DNA of 64,000 nt from NCBI GenBank assembly GCA_049437325.1, contig JBMTIM010000007.1, forward strand, positions 1 through 64,000. The letters run 5' to 3'. Numbering within the stretch: position 1 is the first letter of the stretch; each line of letters starts with the position of its first letter. Of this stretch, positions 26,309 to 34,294 are shown in pieces. This stretch comes from UBA11606 sp049437325. Lineage in GTDB: Bacteria > Actinomycetota > Acidimicrobiia > Acidimicrobiales > Aldehydirespiratoraceae. The translations under genes and the position numbers were made by a program. The notes beneath the pieces were generated by a model, which saw only the letters and a list, made by a program, of their open reading frames with translations, was not told the DNA's origin and did no database searches.

Positions 26309-27907
26309 ATGACCTCACTCGACTGGTGGCGCACCGGCGCCGTCTACCAGGTGTACATCCGCTCGTTCGCCGACGGGAACGGCGATGGGACTGGTGATGT
26401 CGAAGGTTTGCGGTCGAAGCTGCCGTACCTCGCCGATCTCGGTGTCGACGCCATATGGATCAACCCCTGGTATCCGTCACCCCTGCTCGACGGTGGCTAC
26501 GACGTCGCCGACTACCGCGACATCAACCCTGCGTTCGGCACGCTCGTCCAGGCCGAGCACATGATCGCCGAGGCTCACGAACTCGGGATTCGGGTACTCC
26601 TCGATCTCGTCCCGAACCACTGCAGCTGGGATCACACCTGGTTCACGGCGGCGCTCGACGCAGGCCCCGGCTCGCCGGAACGAGCCCGCTTCCATTTCCG
26701 CGACAGCCCGGACGGACCACCGAACAACTGGCAGTCGGTCTTCGGTGGCCCGGCCTGGACCCAGGTCGATGACGGCCAGTGGTACCTGCACCTCTTCGAC
26801 CCGAGCCAACCTGACCTCGACTGGACCCATCCCGACGTTCGCGACGAGTTCACCTCCATCCTGCGCTTCTGGCTCGACCGCGGCGCCGACGGTTTCCGGG
26901 TCGACGTTGCCCACGGCATGGCGAAAGACCCGTCGTACCCGGACCTCACCGACCATGTGCAGATCCTCAGCAGCACCAAGATGCCCAATCATCCGCACTG
27001 GGACCGTGACGAGGTGCACGACATCAATCGTCAGTGGCGCGCCGTACTCGACGAGTACGACGACCGGATGATGGTCGCCGAAGCATGGGTGTCGGAGGAA
27101 TCATTGCCGAAGTATCTGCGATCCGACGAGTACCACCAGTCGTTCAGCTTCGACCTGCTCATGGCCGAGTGGGATGCCGAGGCGTACCGCTCGACGATTG
27201 CCGGCGTGTACGACCCCGCCAGCGCGCTCGGCGCCGCGAGCACATGGGTGCTGTCGAACCATGACGTCATGCGCCACACGACGCGCTTCGGGCTTCCCGC
27301 CGACGTCAGCTGGCGGACCTGGCCCGTCACCGGACCGGTCGATGCGCTCGATTCCGAACTCGGTGAACGTCGGGCGCGAGCTGCTGCGCTGATCACCCTC
27401 GGACTCCCCGGGTCGTCCTACATCTATCAGGGCGAAGAGCTCGGGCTTCCGGAGGTGTGGGAGCTGCCATGGAACGTGCTCGACGACCCGGTCGCGCGAC
27501 GAAGCGGGGGAACCCAGAAAGGACGGGACGGATGTCGCGTACCGATCCCCTGGACTGTGGGAGGCGCGTCGTACGGGTTCGGTGACGGCGACGCATGGCT
27601 GCCCCAACCAGAACGTTTCGCCGCCTACGCAGCCGACCGACAGATCGGTGTCGCCGGGTCGTTTCACTCGCTGTACCGGGACGCACTTCGGATCAGGCGG
27701 GAGCATTTCACCTCCGATGCCGCCATGACCTGGATCGACAGCGATCCCGGCGTGCTCACCTATGAGCGAGGGAGCGGCGTTCGCTGCGTTGCCAACATGA
27801 GCTCGACGCCGGTGCCGATGCCGGCGGGTGACATCCTGCTCACGTCACAGCCCGATCTGACCGACGGCCTCCCATCCGACACCGCCGTCTGGCTCTGGCC
27901 AGCCTGA
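26309..27907 (+). CDS. GH13 alpha-glucosidase/oligo-1,6-glucosidase
   Basis: A 532-residue glycoside hydrolase of family 13. Region I is DLVPNHCSWDH, region II DGFRVDVAHGM with the nucleophile Asp, region III MMVAEAWV with the acid/base Glu, and region IV LSNHDVMRH with the third carboxylate. A typical N-terminus (WWRTGAVYQVYIRSFADGNGDGTGDVEGL) and a small C-terminal beta domain are present. There is no signal peptide, so it acts in the cytoplasm on imported alpha-glucosides. No sugar transporter is nearby. It lies 15 bases after the decarboxylase-like gene, probably by chance of packing. Confidence 0.92.
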   Translation: MTSLDWWRTGAVYQVYIRSFADGNGDGTGDVEGLRSKLPYLADLGVDAIWINPWYPSPLLDGGYDVADYRDINPAFGTLVQAEHMIAEAHELGIRVLLDLVPNHCSWDHTWFTAALDAGPGSPERARFHFRDSPDGPPNNWQSVFGGPAWTQVDDGQWYLHLFDPSQPDLDWTHPDVRDEFTSILRFWLDRGADGFRVDVAHGMAKDPSYPDLTDHVQILSSTKMPNHPHWDRDEVHDINRQWRAVLDEYDDRMMVAEAWVSEESLPKYLRSDEYHQSFSFDLLMAEWDAEAYRSTIAGVYDPASALGAASTWVLSNHDVMRHTTRFGLPADVSWRTWPVTGPVDALDSELGERRARAAALITLGLPGSSYIYQGEELGLPEVWELPWNVLDDPVARRSGGTQKGRDGCRVPIPWTVGGASYGFGDGDAWLPQPERFAAYAADRQIGVAGSFHSLYRDALRIRREHFTSDAAMTWIDSDPGVLTYERGSGVRCVANMSSTPVPMPAGDILLTSQPDLTDGLPSDTAVWLWPA

Positions 27908-27936
27908 ACTCCTTCTGCCATCTATTTTGGACTTGA

Positions 27937-27942
27937 TACGGT
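27937..27942 (+). promoter_or_regulatory. -10 box TACGGT, leaderless start
   Basis: TACGGT, then six bases, then ATG 27949 of the DUF2855 gene; no ribosome-binding site. Confidence 0.5.
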
Positions 27943-27948
27943 CCACCG

Positions 27949-29022
27949 ATGGCGTCTTCCTTCCAAGTCAACCGATCGTCCATTCGCACCACACGACTCG
28001 TCGAACACGAACGGCGCGACCTCGTCGCAGGTGAGGTGCGCTTCTCGATCGATCACTTCGCCCTCACATCGAACAACGTCACGTACGCCGTTGCCGGCGA
28101 CATGCTCGACTACTGGGGCTTCTTTCCCACCGACCTGCCGTGGGGTCATGTACCAGCGATGGGCTACGGCGACGTCGTCGAGTCGGCCAATCCCGCCATC
28201 GAGTCGGGCATGCGCTGCTTTGGCTTCTTCCCGATGGCCGACGAACACATCCTCACCGCCGAGGTAACCGAGACCGGTCTGCGCGACATCGGCACGCACC
28301 GCGCGAAGCACGCCCCGGTGTATCGACAGTTCGCCGACGTGGCCCACGACCCGGCCTACGACCGCGATCGAGAGGCGCAGGTCGCACTCCTGCGCGGATT
28401 GTTCATGACCGGGTGGTTGGCCGAAGACCTCCTCTTCGACAACGACAACTTCGGCGCCGAGGCCACCCTGATCACGAGCGCGTCGTCCAAGACCAGCATC
28501 GCCATGGCATGGACGGTGCATCAGCGCGGAGGCGTGAGTGTCGGCCTGACATCGGAGGGCAACCGCGCCTTCGTCGAAGCGCTGGGCTGTTACTCCGAGG
28601 TTCTCACCTACGACGAGATCACTGCCCTCGACACCACTCGTCGAACGGTTGTCGTCGACATGGCCGGCAACGGGCGACTGCTGGCTGCGGTGCACAACCA
28701 CTTCGGGGGCGCGTTGGCCTATTCGATGGCGATCGGCGGCAGCCATTGGGAATCGTTCGGTGACCGGCCCGAGATGGCCGGCCCTGCCCCCGTGTTCTTC
28801 TTTGCGCCCGGGCAGATCGAAAAGCGCAATGCCGACTGGGGATTGGGTGAGCCGATGCGCCGCGTGGCTCACGCATTCGACTCCTTTGTGGAATTCACCG
28901 ACGCGTGGCTCGACGTGCAGACCGACACCGGTCCGGATGCGCTGGTCGAGGCCTGGAACGGGCTGGTCGACGGCACGATCACCCCAGCCACCGGCCTCAT
29001 GCGTTCTCTCACAAGACCGTGA
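27949..29022 (+). CDS. DUF2855 family protein
   Basis: A 357-residue cytoplasmic protein matching what I know of DUF2855, which is distantly related to medium-chain quinone/zinc oxidoreductases: an N-terminal GroES-like part (EVRFSIDHFALTSNNVTYAVAGDML...WGHVPAMGYGDVVES) and a Rossmann-like half (LITSASSKTSIAMAW and VVVDMAGNGRLLAAVHNHFG). The usual Gly-rich nucleotide loop is replaced by SASSKTS, so NAD(P)H use is doubtful. Activity unknown. It starts six bases after a TACGGT box and is followed by the cupin gene with its own box. Confidence 0.75.
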   Translation: MASSFQVNRSSIRTTRLVEHERRDLVAGEVRFSIDHFALTSNNVTYAVAGDMLDYWGFFPTDLPWGHVPAMGYGDVVESANPAIESGMRCFGFFPMADEHILTAEVTETGLRDIGTHRAKHAPVYRQFADVAHDPAYDRDREAQVALLRGLFMTGWLAEDLLFDNDNFGAEATLITSASSKTSIAMAWTVHQRGGVSVGLTSEGNRAFVEALGCYSEVLTYDEITALDTTRRTVVVDMAGNGRLLAAVHNHFGGALAYSMAIGGSHWESFGDRPEMAGPAPVFFFAPGQIEKRNADWGLGEPMRRVAHAFDSFVEFTDAWLDVQTDTGPDALVEAWNGLVDGTITPATGLMRSLTRP

Positions 29023-29033
29023 CCCGGTCGGTC

Positions 29034-29039
29034 TAGGCT
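29034..29039 (+). promoter_or_regulatory. -10 box TAGGCT, leaderless start
   Basis: TAGGCT, eight bases before ATG 29048 of the cupin protein gene, just after the DUF2855 stop. Confidence 0.45.
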
Positions 29040-29047
29040 CCCCGCCA

Positions 29048-29617
29048 ATGGAGAACACACCGGTCTTGGAGCAGTTGGTCGGGCGGTGCAAACAGGCGAT
29101 CGCCGGTGACCGGGCCCGTGAAGACATCAGCACCGTGATGCAGGCGCTGTTCGAAGATCCAGAGACCCTCGCCGCGACGATCCCCCGATTCCGCGACGAC
29201 GAGGTCGCCACAAGTCCCCGGGGATTTCGGCTCGGTGGTGAGCACATTTGTCACCAGTCCACCGATCTGACCGTCATGGTGCTCGACACGCTCCCGGGGG
29301 TGATCCAACCCCCACACGATCACAACATGATTGCGATGATCGGCGTCTTCGAGGGGTGCGAGCAGCAGCGGTTCTGGACGCGAGGCCAGGACGGCATCAC
29401 GCCCACCACCGGCCGCCTGCTCGAGGCCGGCGAAATGATGGTGCTCGGTGAGCGGGCAATCCATGCCATCAGTGCGCCGGATCATGCCCCGGCGAGGGCG
29501 ATCCACGTCTACCTCGGTGACATCACCAACGCCGAACGATCGGTCCTCGACCCCGACACCCTCGACGAACACCCGATGACGAGCGAACGCTACGACGAAT
29601 TCTGTCGTCCGGCGTAG
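29048..29617 (+). CDS. Cupin protein, cysteine-dioxygenase-like
   Basis: A 189-residue single-domain cupin. The iron-site motif is PPHDHNMIAMIGVFEGCEQQRFW, with a third His in GERAIHAISAP. This matches the cysteine/thiol dioxygenase type (CDO, PCO) better than sugar-binding cupins. The N-terminal helical part (ENTPVLEQLVGRCKQAI) also fits. It would oxidise a small thiol or remain an unassigned dioxygenase. The mRNA start appears leaderless. Neighbours give no direct thiol link. Confidence 0.72.
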   Translation: MENTPVLEQLVGRCKQAIAGDRAREDISTVMQALFEDPETLAATIPRFRDDEVATSPRGFRLGGEHICHQSTDLTVMVLDTLPGVIQPPHDHNMIAMIGVFEGCEQQRFWTRGQDGITPTTGRLLEAGEMMVLGERAIHAISAPDHAPARAIHVYLGDITNAERSVLDPDTLDEHPMTSERYDEFCRPA

Positions 29618-29654
29618 CGCGAGACGACGAGACGACGATCAGTTCGGCGATCCG

Positions 29655-30350
29655 TCACGCCAGCCGCACGAGCGCTTCATGCTCCACGGTGACAACGAGT
29701 TCATCACGCACGGTCATGCGCATGTCCACAACGGCCCGCTCGCCAGCTCGTGTTGCGAAGCGGTCGACCTCCCACGACTCGACCACCACGGTGTCGCCCG
29801 GCCTGACCGCACCCAGATGACGGATGCGACTTCGCGTGTGCACCCATGGACCATCGACGAGTTGCCGCTTGAACACCAGGTTGGCCAACGACGGCCATAC
29901 AACCGGATGCACCACGTTCTCGTCGTCGTAGAGTCCGAGATGTTCGCCACACCGCGCTGCGTAACCGACCCATTGCTCGTTCATCACCTCGACGAGCGGC
30001 GCCAAGCGGGCCCCGTCGGGATCGCCGGGTACGGATGCGACCTGCTCGGGCACGAGCACGACACAGGCGCGACCATCGACCGACGCCGTCACTTCTCGCT
30101 CATCACCACCCACGACGACCGGCTCGTCGGCAAGCACCGGGAGACGAAACCAGACCTCGTGGCCACCACCGGTGACCCACGCAGCTCCCCACGCCTCGGC
30201 GACCGGACGGGTCGCATAGGCGAAGATCGTCGTTCCGGCCACGACCGCGCCGGCGAAGCCCGCCGCCAACCCACCCTCGACCGTGTGCACCGGGTTGTCC
30301 GCATGCTCTTCGAGATTGACTGCGTTGATCGACCACTCGGGAAACGACAC
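29655..30350 (-). CDS. Hot-dog-fold MaoC/FAS1-like dehydratase protein
   Basis: A 231-residue protein with two hot-dog-like halves. The N-terminal half contains FAGAVVAGTTIFAYATRPVAEAWG. The C-terminal half (VFKRQLVDGPWVHTRSRIRHLGAVRPGDTVVVESWEVDRF...VVDMRMTVRDELVVTVEHEALVRL) is clearly MaoC-like. Such proteins hydrate or dehydrate acyl-CoAs, but the His of the hydratase motif is not obvious, so it may act on another thioester or only bind it. It is divergent from azlC across 129 bases. Confidence 0.65.
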   Translation of the reverse strand: MSFPEWSINAVNLEEHADNPVHTVEGGLAAGFAGAVVAGTTIFAYATRPVAEAWGAAWVTGGGHEVWFRLPVLADEPVVVGGDEREVTASVDGRACVVLVPEQVASVPGDPDGARLAPLVEVMNEQWVGYAARCGEHLGLYDDENVVHPVVWPSLANLVFKRQLVDGPWVHTRSRIRHLGAVRPGDTVVVESWEVDRFATRAGERAVVDMRMTVRDELVVTVEHEALVRLA

Positions 30351-30466
30351 GCCACCACTTTGACCCAGCCGGGCTGTCGACGCAGCACTCGCTCCAAGCG
30401 GAGGAACATCGGACGTATCTTCCCTCCGGCAGTCGCTGAAGTGGGTGGGCCGGTCGAGTGACGCCG

Positions 30467-30472
30467 TAGCCT
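30467..30472 (+). promoter_or_regulatory. -10 box TAGCCT, leaderless start of azlC
   Basis: TAGCCT, seven bases before ATG 30480. Confidence 0.45.
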
Positions 30473-30479
30473 CCGAACG

Positions 30480-31181
30480 ATGAGCGGGTTTTCCTTCGAC
30501 CGGCGAGCATTCGTCGCTGGCTCCAGGGACATCATCGCCATAGGTTTTCCCGGCATTCCGTTCGGCATGGTGATCGGTGTCGTCATCGCCGAGTCGGGTA
30601 TCGGCTCGTTCGTGGGCTGGGTCGGTTCATGGGTCATTCTCGCCGGCGCGGCAAATCTCGCCCTGCTCGAGTTGATGGCCGAACAGGCCAGCACGGCCGT
30701 GGTGCTGCTCACGGTGGTGTTCATCAACGCTCGACACGCGATGTACTCCGCAGCCCTGCGGCCGAGATTCGCGGGCTTCCCTCGCTGGTTCCGCTTCATC
30801 GGCCCCTACTTCCTGATCGATCAAGTCTTCGCACTCGCAGCCTCACGGCCCGACGAGATTGCCGCCCGAGAACGGCTCTGGCACTACTTCGGCTCGGCGG
30901 TCACACTCTGGACACTCTGGGTCGCATCCGTCACCGCAGGCCTCCTGCTGGGCGACGTGATCGACCCCGATTGGCAGTTGACCTTCGCCGTTCCCCTGTT
31001 GTTCAGCGGGCTGATGCTGCTGAGCATCACCAACCGACCAGGGATCACCGCTGCGATGGTCGGAGGTGGGGTGGCGTTGCTGACGGCCGACGTTCCGCAC
31101 GGTTCCGGCGTCATCATCGCCATCCTCGCCGGAGTGAGTGCCGGGACAATCGCCGAAACACGGTCGGAGGTTGCGGCGTGA
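30480..31181 (+). CDS. azlC: AzlC-family branched-chain amino acid exporter, large subunit
   Basis: A 233-residue membrane protein of the AzlC/YgaZ family with about seven hydrophobic segments. The recognisable N-terminal block is RDIIAIGFPGIPFGMVIGVV, and the conserved INARHAMYSAAL lies centrally. Together with its small partner it exports branched-chain amino acids, or toxic analogues in some species. The next gene starts inside its stop codon (GTGA at 31178), a standard arrangement for azlCD. Transcription probably starts at the ATG itself. Confidence 0.9.
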   Translation: MSGFSFDRRAFVAGSRDIIAIGFPGIPFGMVIGVVIAESGIGSFVGWVGSWVILAGAANLALLELMAEQASTAVVLLTVVFINARHAMYSAALRPRFAGFPRWFRFIGPYFLIDQVFALAASRPDEIAARERLWHYFGSAVTLWTLWVASVTAGLLLGDVIDPDWQLTFAVPLLFSGLMLLSITNRPGITAAMVGGGVALLTADVPHGSGVIIAILAGVSAGTIAETRSEVAA

Positions 31182-31492
31182 GTCCCTGGGCAACCATCTT
31201 CGCGGCCGGGGCCATCACCTACCTGACCCGTGCATCCTTCATCGCTGCCGGCGATCGGATCAGGTTGCCACCGGTGGTCGAACGCTCGCTCCACTATGTC
31301 GCGCCAGCATCATTCGCTGCCATCGCCCTGCCTGCGACACTCGGCGGGGATCGCTTCGCAAACGTCGGCGACGACTGGCCGCGTATCGCCGCCGTGTGCG
31401 TCGCATCAGCCGTCATCGTCCGCTGGCGCAACGTCCCCGCCAGCCTGCTGGCCGGGATGGTCACCCTCTGGGTGATCCTCGCTGTCAACTGA
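31178..31492 (+). CDS. azlD: AzlD-family branched-chain amino acid exporter, small subunit
   Basis: A 104-residue membrane protein with four hydrophobic segments. The signature ITYLTRASFI near the N-terminus and LHYVAPASFAAIALPA are typical of AzlD/YgaH. GTG 31178 overlaps the azlC stop by four bases, so it is translated by coupling; this start is much shorter than the open frame, which runs back through azlC. Its last eight bases overlap the 3' end of the convergent SnoaL-like gene. Confidence 0.88.
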   Translation: MSPWATIFAAGAITYLTRASFIAAGDRIRLPPVVERSLHYVAPASFAAIALPATLGGDRFANVGDDWPRIAAVCVASAVIVRWRNVPASLLAGMVTLWVILAVN

Positions 31493-31970
31493 ACCCGTTG
31501 GCCGTGAGATCGAGGCCCTCGATCCCCGTCCTCGGGTGCATCTCCTCGTAGGTGCGGCTGTAGCCGGTATGGCTGAGCTTCCAACCATCCGCCGTCTTGA
31601 CATAGCGATCCTCGTAGAACGCCGCGCCGCGAAGGTTCACACCGAAGTCGGTGATGATCACCTGATCTTCGAGCTTCCACACCCCCGTTGCGGTCCCGTC
31701 GGCGAACACATCGATCTCGGGATGGTGACAGGCGTGGCTCGACAGAAACTCCGGCCGTCCCATGTTCTCGCGGAGAAAGGCGACGATTGCCGCAAGGTCG
31801 TCGAAGCTGTACGTACCATCGGAATAGGCCGCCGTGCAGTCATCGGTCATGACCGAGGAGAGCTCGTCGAACCGATGTTGATCGAGCAGGCGAAGGTACC
31901 CGTACTTGCAGCGCTTGATCAGCTCGATCTCGACGAGGAGTTCCGGTGTGACTGGCAAGGGCTCGTGCAT
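31485..31970 (-). CDS. SnoaL-like (NTF2-fold) protein
   Basis: A 161-residue NTF2-like protein: an N-terminal helix pair (ELIKRCKYGYLRLLDQHRFDELSSVMTDDCTAAY) followed by a curved sheet ending KTADGWKLSHTGYSRTYEE. This is the SnoaL-like/nuclear-transport-factor-2 superfamily, which includes polyketide cyclases, dehydratases and many unknowns. Fourteen bases separate it from the P450 gene upstream, so it is the last gene of the VOC-peroxidase-P450 unit. It may act on the P450 product; no direct evidence. Confidence 0.8.
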   Translation of the reverse strand: MHEPLPVTPELLVEIELIKRCKYGYLRLLDQHRFDELSSVMTDDCTAAYSDGTYSFDDLAAIVAFLRENMGRPEFLSSHACHHPEIDVFADGTATGVWKLEDQVIITDFGVNLRGAAFYEDRYVKTADGWKLSHTGYSRTYEEMHPRTGIEGLDLTANGFS

Positions 31971-31984
31971 GGGACCATGCTGGC

Positions 31985-33211
31985 CTACGCAGTGAAGGGA
32001 AGCGATTCGTAGCGGCGCACGAACCCACCCGGTGCGAAACGCCCACCCGCCGGGTCGACCTCGAAGAACGGGAACCGCTCGAGCAACCGATCGAGCGTGA
32101 CCCGACCCTGGAGACGGGCAGCCGACGCACCGAGACAGTGGTGGGCGCCGTACCCGAGGCTCACCGTTCTGTCGATGGCACGACCGACATCGAGGTCCCC
32201 CGCACTGGCCCCGAACTCACGCTCGTCGCGATTGGCAGACCCGTACAACAGCAGCACCTTGTCGCCAGCGGGAACCTCGCATCCATGCAACTCGACCTCA
32301 GTGGTCGTGGTGCGGGCCAGATTCTGCACCGGCGAGGTGAGACGCAGGAGCTCCTCGACCGCGTTCTCCATCAGTGATCGATCATCGAGCAGCCGTTGCC
32401 GCTCGTCACGGTGATCGGTCAACAATTCGGCTGACCCGCCCAGCATGCCGGTCATCGTGTCGTTCCCGCCGGTCACCATCGTGAAGACGAAACCGGTGAT
32501 CCAGCCCGGCGACACAACATCATCTCCGCTCTCGACCAGATCGGTCACGAGATCCTCTCCCGGTTCGACCTTTTTCCTGTCCATGAGCTCAGTCGCATAA
32601 GCGAACAGTGCAAGCGCAGCATCCATCGCCGTCTCGATCGCACCGACCGCGTTCGCCGACACGATGGCATCGGTCCAACCGTCGAACCGATCGCGATCGT
32701 TTGGAGGAACACCGAGGTAGTGCGCAACCACAAAGGACGGCAACGGCTTGAACAGGGCGGCCACAATGTCAACCGGCTGCTGGCCGGCGTCGGCGACACC
32801 GTCGAGCCGCCTATCGACAAACTCCCGCACGGCGTGCTCGATCCGCGCGACTCGACGGGGCGTCATCTGTCGACTGACCAGCCGACGCATCACCGTGTGG
32901 TCGGGTGGATCCATCATCACGATCGGCTGCTGGCCGGCCTCGAACATCGACATTGCGTCGGCATTCGGCGTGAGTCCCTGCGCAGATGAGAACGTAGCGG
33001 TGTCGCGCACCGCAGCGAACACGTCGGCAAAACGCGACAACACCCAGAAGTCGACGTTGTCGCCCTCGGCGGGCACGAAAAGAATCGGCGAGTCGTTGCG
33101 GAGCGCTCGGTAGTCGTCCCACGGTGAGCGCCACGTCTCACCACTGCGCAGGAAGAACCCCGTCTTCGCCATGGGAAAAGCATCCCACCTGGGTGGCGAC
33201 GACAGATCCAT
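31985..33211 (-). CDS. Cytochrome P450
   Basis: A bacterial class I P450 of about 408 residues. The heme-thiolate motif is GYGAHHCLGASAARLQG with the Cys ligand, the I-helix has TGGNDTMTGM, and the K-helix ELLRLTSPVQNL. A standard redox chain (ferredoxin and reductase) would be needed but is not in the window. I use ATG 33211 (MDLSSPPRWDAF...); TTG 33232 and ATG 33172 are other possible starts. The gene begins just behind the selenoprotein peroxidase. Linkage to the divergent NRPS suggests a tailoring role, but it could equally be catabolic. Confidence 0.9.
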   Translation of the reverse strand: MDLSSPPRWDAFPMAKTGFFLRSGETWRSPWDDYRALRNDSPILFVPAEGDNVDFWVLSRFADVFAAVRDTATFSSAQGLTPNADAMSMFEAGQQPIVMMDPPDHTVMRRLVSRQMTPRRVARIEHAVREFVDRRLDGVADAGQQPVDIVAALFKPLPSFVVAHYLGVPPNDRDRFDGWTDAIVSANAVGAIETAMDAALALFAYATELMDRKKVEPGEDLVTDLVESGDDVVSPGWITGFVFTMVTGGNDTMTGMLGGSAELLTDHRDERQRLLDDRSLMENAVEELLRLTSPVQNLARTTTTEVELHGCEVPAGDKVLLLYGSANRDEREFGASAGDLDVGRAIDRTVSLGYGAHHCLGASAARLQGRVTLDRLLERFPFFEVDPAGGRFAPGGFVRRYESLPFTA

Positions 33212-33238
33212 CCACCACTGCGCCGGGCGCAAACGGTG

Positions 33239-33715
33239 TCAGGCCAAGAGGTCCCCGAGTTGCCCGGCGATCTCTTCCGGAGAGACGGTCGGACCGAACC
33301 GTTGGACGACCTCGCCGGCAGCGTTCACCAGAAACTTCTCGAAGTTCCATGCAATGTCGGACGTCTCGCCATCACCGGGCTGCTCGGCCTTGAGCCACGT
33401 GTAGAGCTCGGCGGCATTGTCACCGTTGACATCGATTTTCGCGAACATCGGAAAGTCGACACCGAAGTTCTCGGTGACAAAGACCCGAATCTCCTCGGCC
33501 GATCCCGGCTCCTGACCACCGAACTGATTGCACGGGAAGGCCAAGACTCGGACGCCGTTGTCATCATGATGAAGCGCACGCAGACCTGCGTACTGAGGCG
33601 CGAGGCCTCAAGCGGACGCGACGTTGACGACGAGGCAGGCGGCATCGGCGAAATCGGAGAACGAGACCTGTTCACCTTCCAGCGATGCCATTTCGAATGC
33701 ATGAAATCGGCTCAT
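33239..33715 (-). CDS. Glutathione peroxidase, probable selenoprotein with in-frame TGA (Sec36)
   Basis: A 158-codon thiol/seleno peroxidase. Reading from ATG 33715 gives MSRFHAFEMASLEGEQVSF, then VVNVASA, an in-frame TGA (33608-33610), then GLAPQYAGLRALH, FPCNQFGGQEPG, FGVDFPMFAKIDVNG and DIAWNFEKFLVN. This is a complete glutathione peroxidase of normal length. The TGA is at the catalytic Cys/Sec of NVASxUG, and the other tetrad residues (Gln68, Trp123, Asn124) are intact. The resolving Cys of thioredoxin-type relatives is Val80. A SECIS-like hairpin follows the TGA. An ordinary gene caller would start at 33544 and miss the active site. It lies between VOC and P450 genes. A one-base nonsense mutation is the alternative. 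Confidence 0.85.
33578..33610 (-). promoter_or_regulatory. Bacterial SECIS-like element behind the UGA codon
   Basis: On the minus strand, UGAGGC-CUCGC-GCCUCA forms a 6-bp hairpin that includes the UGA. It is followed by ACGCA-GGUC-UGCGU (33578-33591), a hairpin with a GG-containing tetraloop. The core GCAGGUCUGC is the same, as I recall it, as the apical SECIS loop of E. coli fdhF, at nearly the same distance from the UGA. This is where SelB would bind. Confidence 0.65.
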
Positions 33716-33790
33716 GCGGCGGCAGCGTACCGGCCAACAACGCCTGTCGGCGTCGACCCTCCCACCGATCACCGACGATCACACCCCCGA

Positions 33791-34168
33791 TCACTCGGTC
33801 GATGGTGCTGCCCAGTCGGGATCGTCGAAGCGCTGGATCTCCACGAGATGCCCATCCGGGTCTCGCAGAAAGGCATGGGTGATCCCGAAACGATCGTTGT
33901 GGGCAACTGGACGTTCGAACACCAGCCCGGCAGCGACCAACGCAGCACAGTACGACTCGACGTCGTCTCGGACGAGCGTCACGATGAGCCCCGGTGCCCC
34001 CACCGGCCGGTCACTCACACAGATACCGAGAAAGCCTGATTCGCTCACCTGGTAGATCCGGCACGATCCTTGGTCGACCACCAGCACCAACCCGAGACAG
34101 CCTTCGTAGAAGGCAGCCGACTCGTCGAGGTCGGTCACCGACAGAAACGTCACGAACGCATCGTTCAT
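33791..34168 (-). CDS. VOC-family (glyoxalase/bleomycin-resistance-like) protein
   Basis: A 125-residue single VOC module pair: FVTFLSVTDLDESAAFYEGCLGLVLV at the start and GITHAFLRDPDGHLVEIQRFDDPDW at the end, with Glu as a likely metal ligand. Proteins of this type are lyases or dioxygenase-like enzymes, or bind and neutralise antibiotics. Because it is divergent from the NRPS across 126 bases, a self-resistance role is possible but unproven. ATG 34168 follows TACGGT by eight bases; the frame upstream is open but unrelated. It is the first gene of the leftward unit with the peroxidase 75 bases downstream. Confidence 0.82.
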   Translation of the reverse strand: MNDAFVTFLSVTDLDESAAFYEGCLGLVLVVDQGSCRIYQVSESGFLGICVSDRPVGAPGLIVTLVRDDVESYCAALVAAGLVFERPVAHNDRFGITHAFLRDPDGHLVEIQRFDDPDWAAPSTE

Positions 34169-34176
34169 CGTGGCGA

Positions 34177-34182
34177 ACCGTA
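34177..34182 (-). promoter_or_regulatory. -10 box TACGGT, leaderless start of the VOC gene
   Basis: TACGGT on the minus strand, eight bases before ATG 34168, in the divergent region with the NRPS gene. Confidence 0.5.
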
Positions 34183-34243
34183 GCCGGTCGGTTGGGTCTT
34201 CCGAGGCGCCCCGTTCCTCCGACCGTTCCGCCGCCGGTACCCT

Positions 34244-34249
34244 TACGGT
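34244..34249 (+). promoter_or_regulatory. Candidate -10 box TACGGT for the NRPS gene
   Basis: TACGGT lies 45 bases before TTG 34295, so this transcript would have a short leader carrying AGAGG (34282-34286) eight bases before the start codon. Confidence 0.4.
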
Positions 34250-34294
34250 TGCTGGGTTCCCGATCCGCGCTGAGCGGTCGCAGAGGTCGTTGCA

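Noticed and set aside
33239..33544. Glutathione peroxidase as a 101-residue truncated protein or pseudogene
   Set aside because: The missing half is present in the same frame behind a single TGA exactly at the catalytic codon, with a SECIS-like hairpin. Recoding explains this better than decay, though the genome must contain sel genes.
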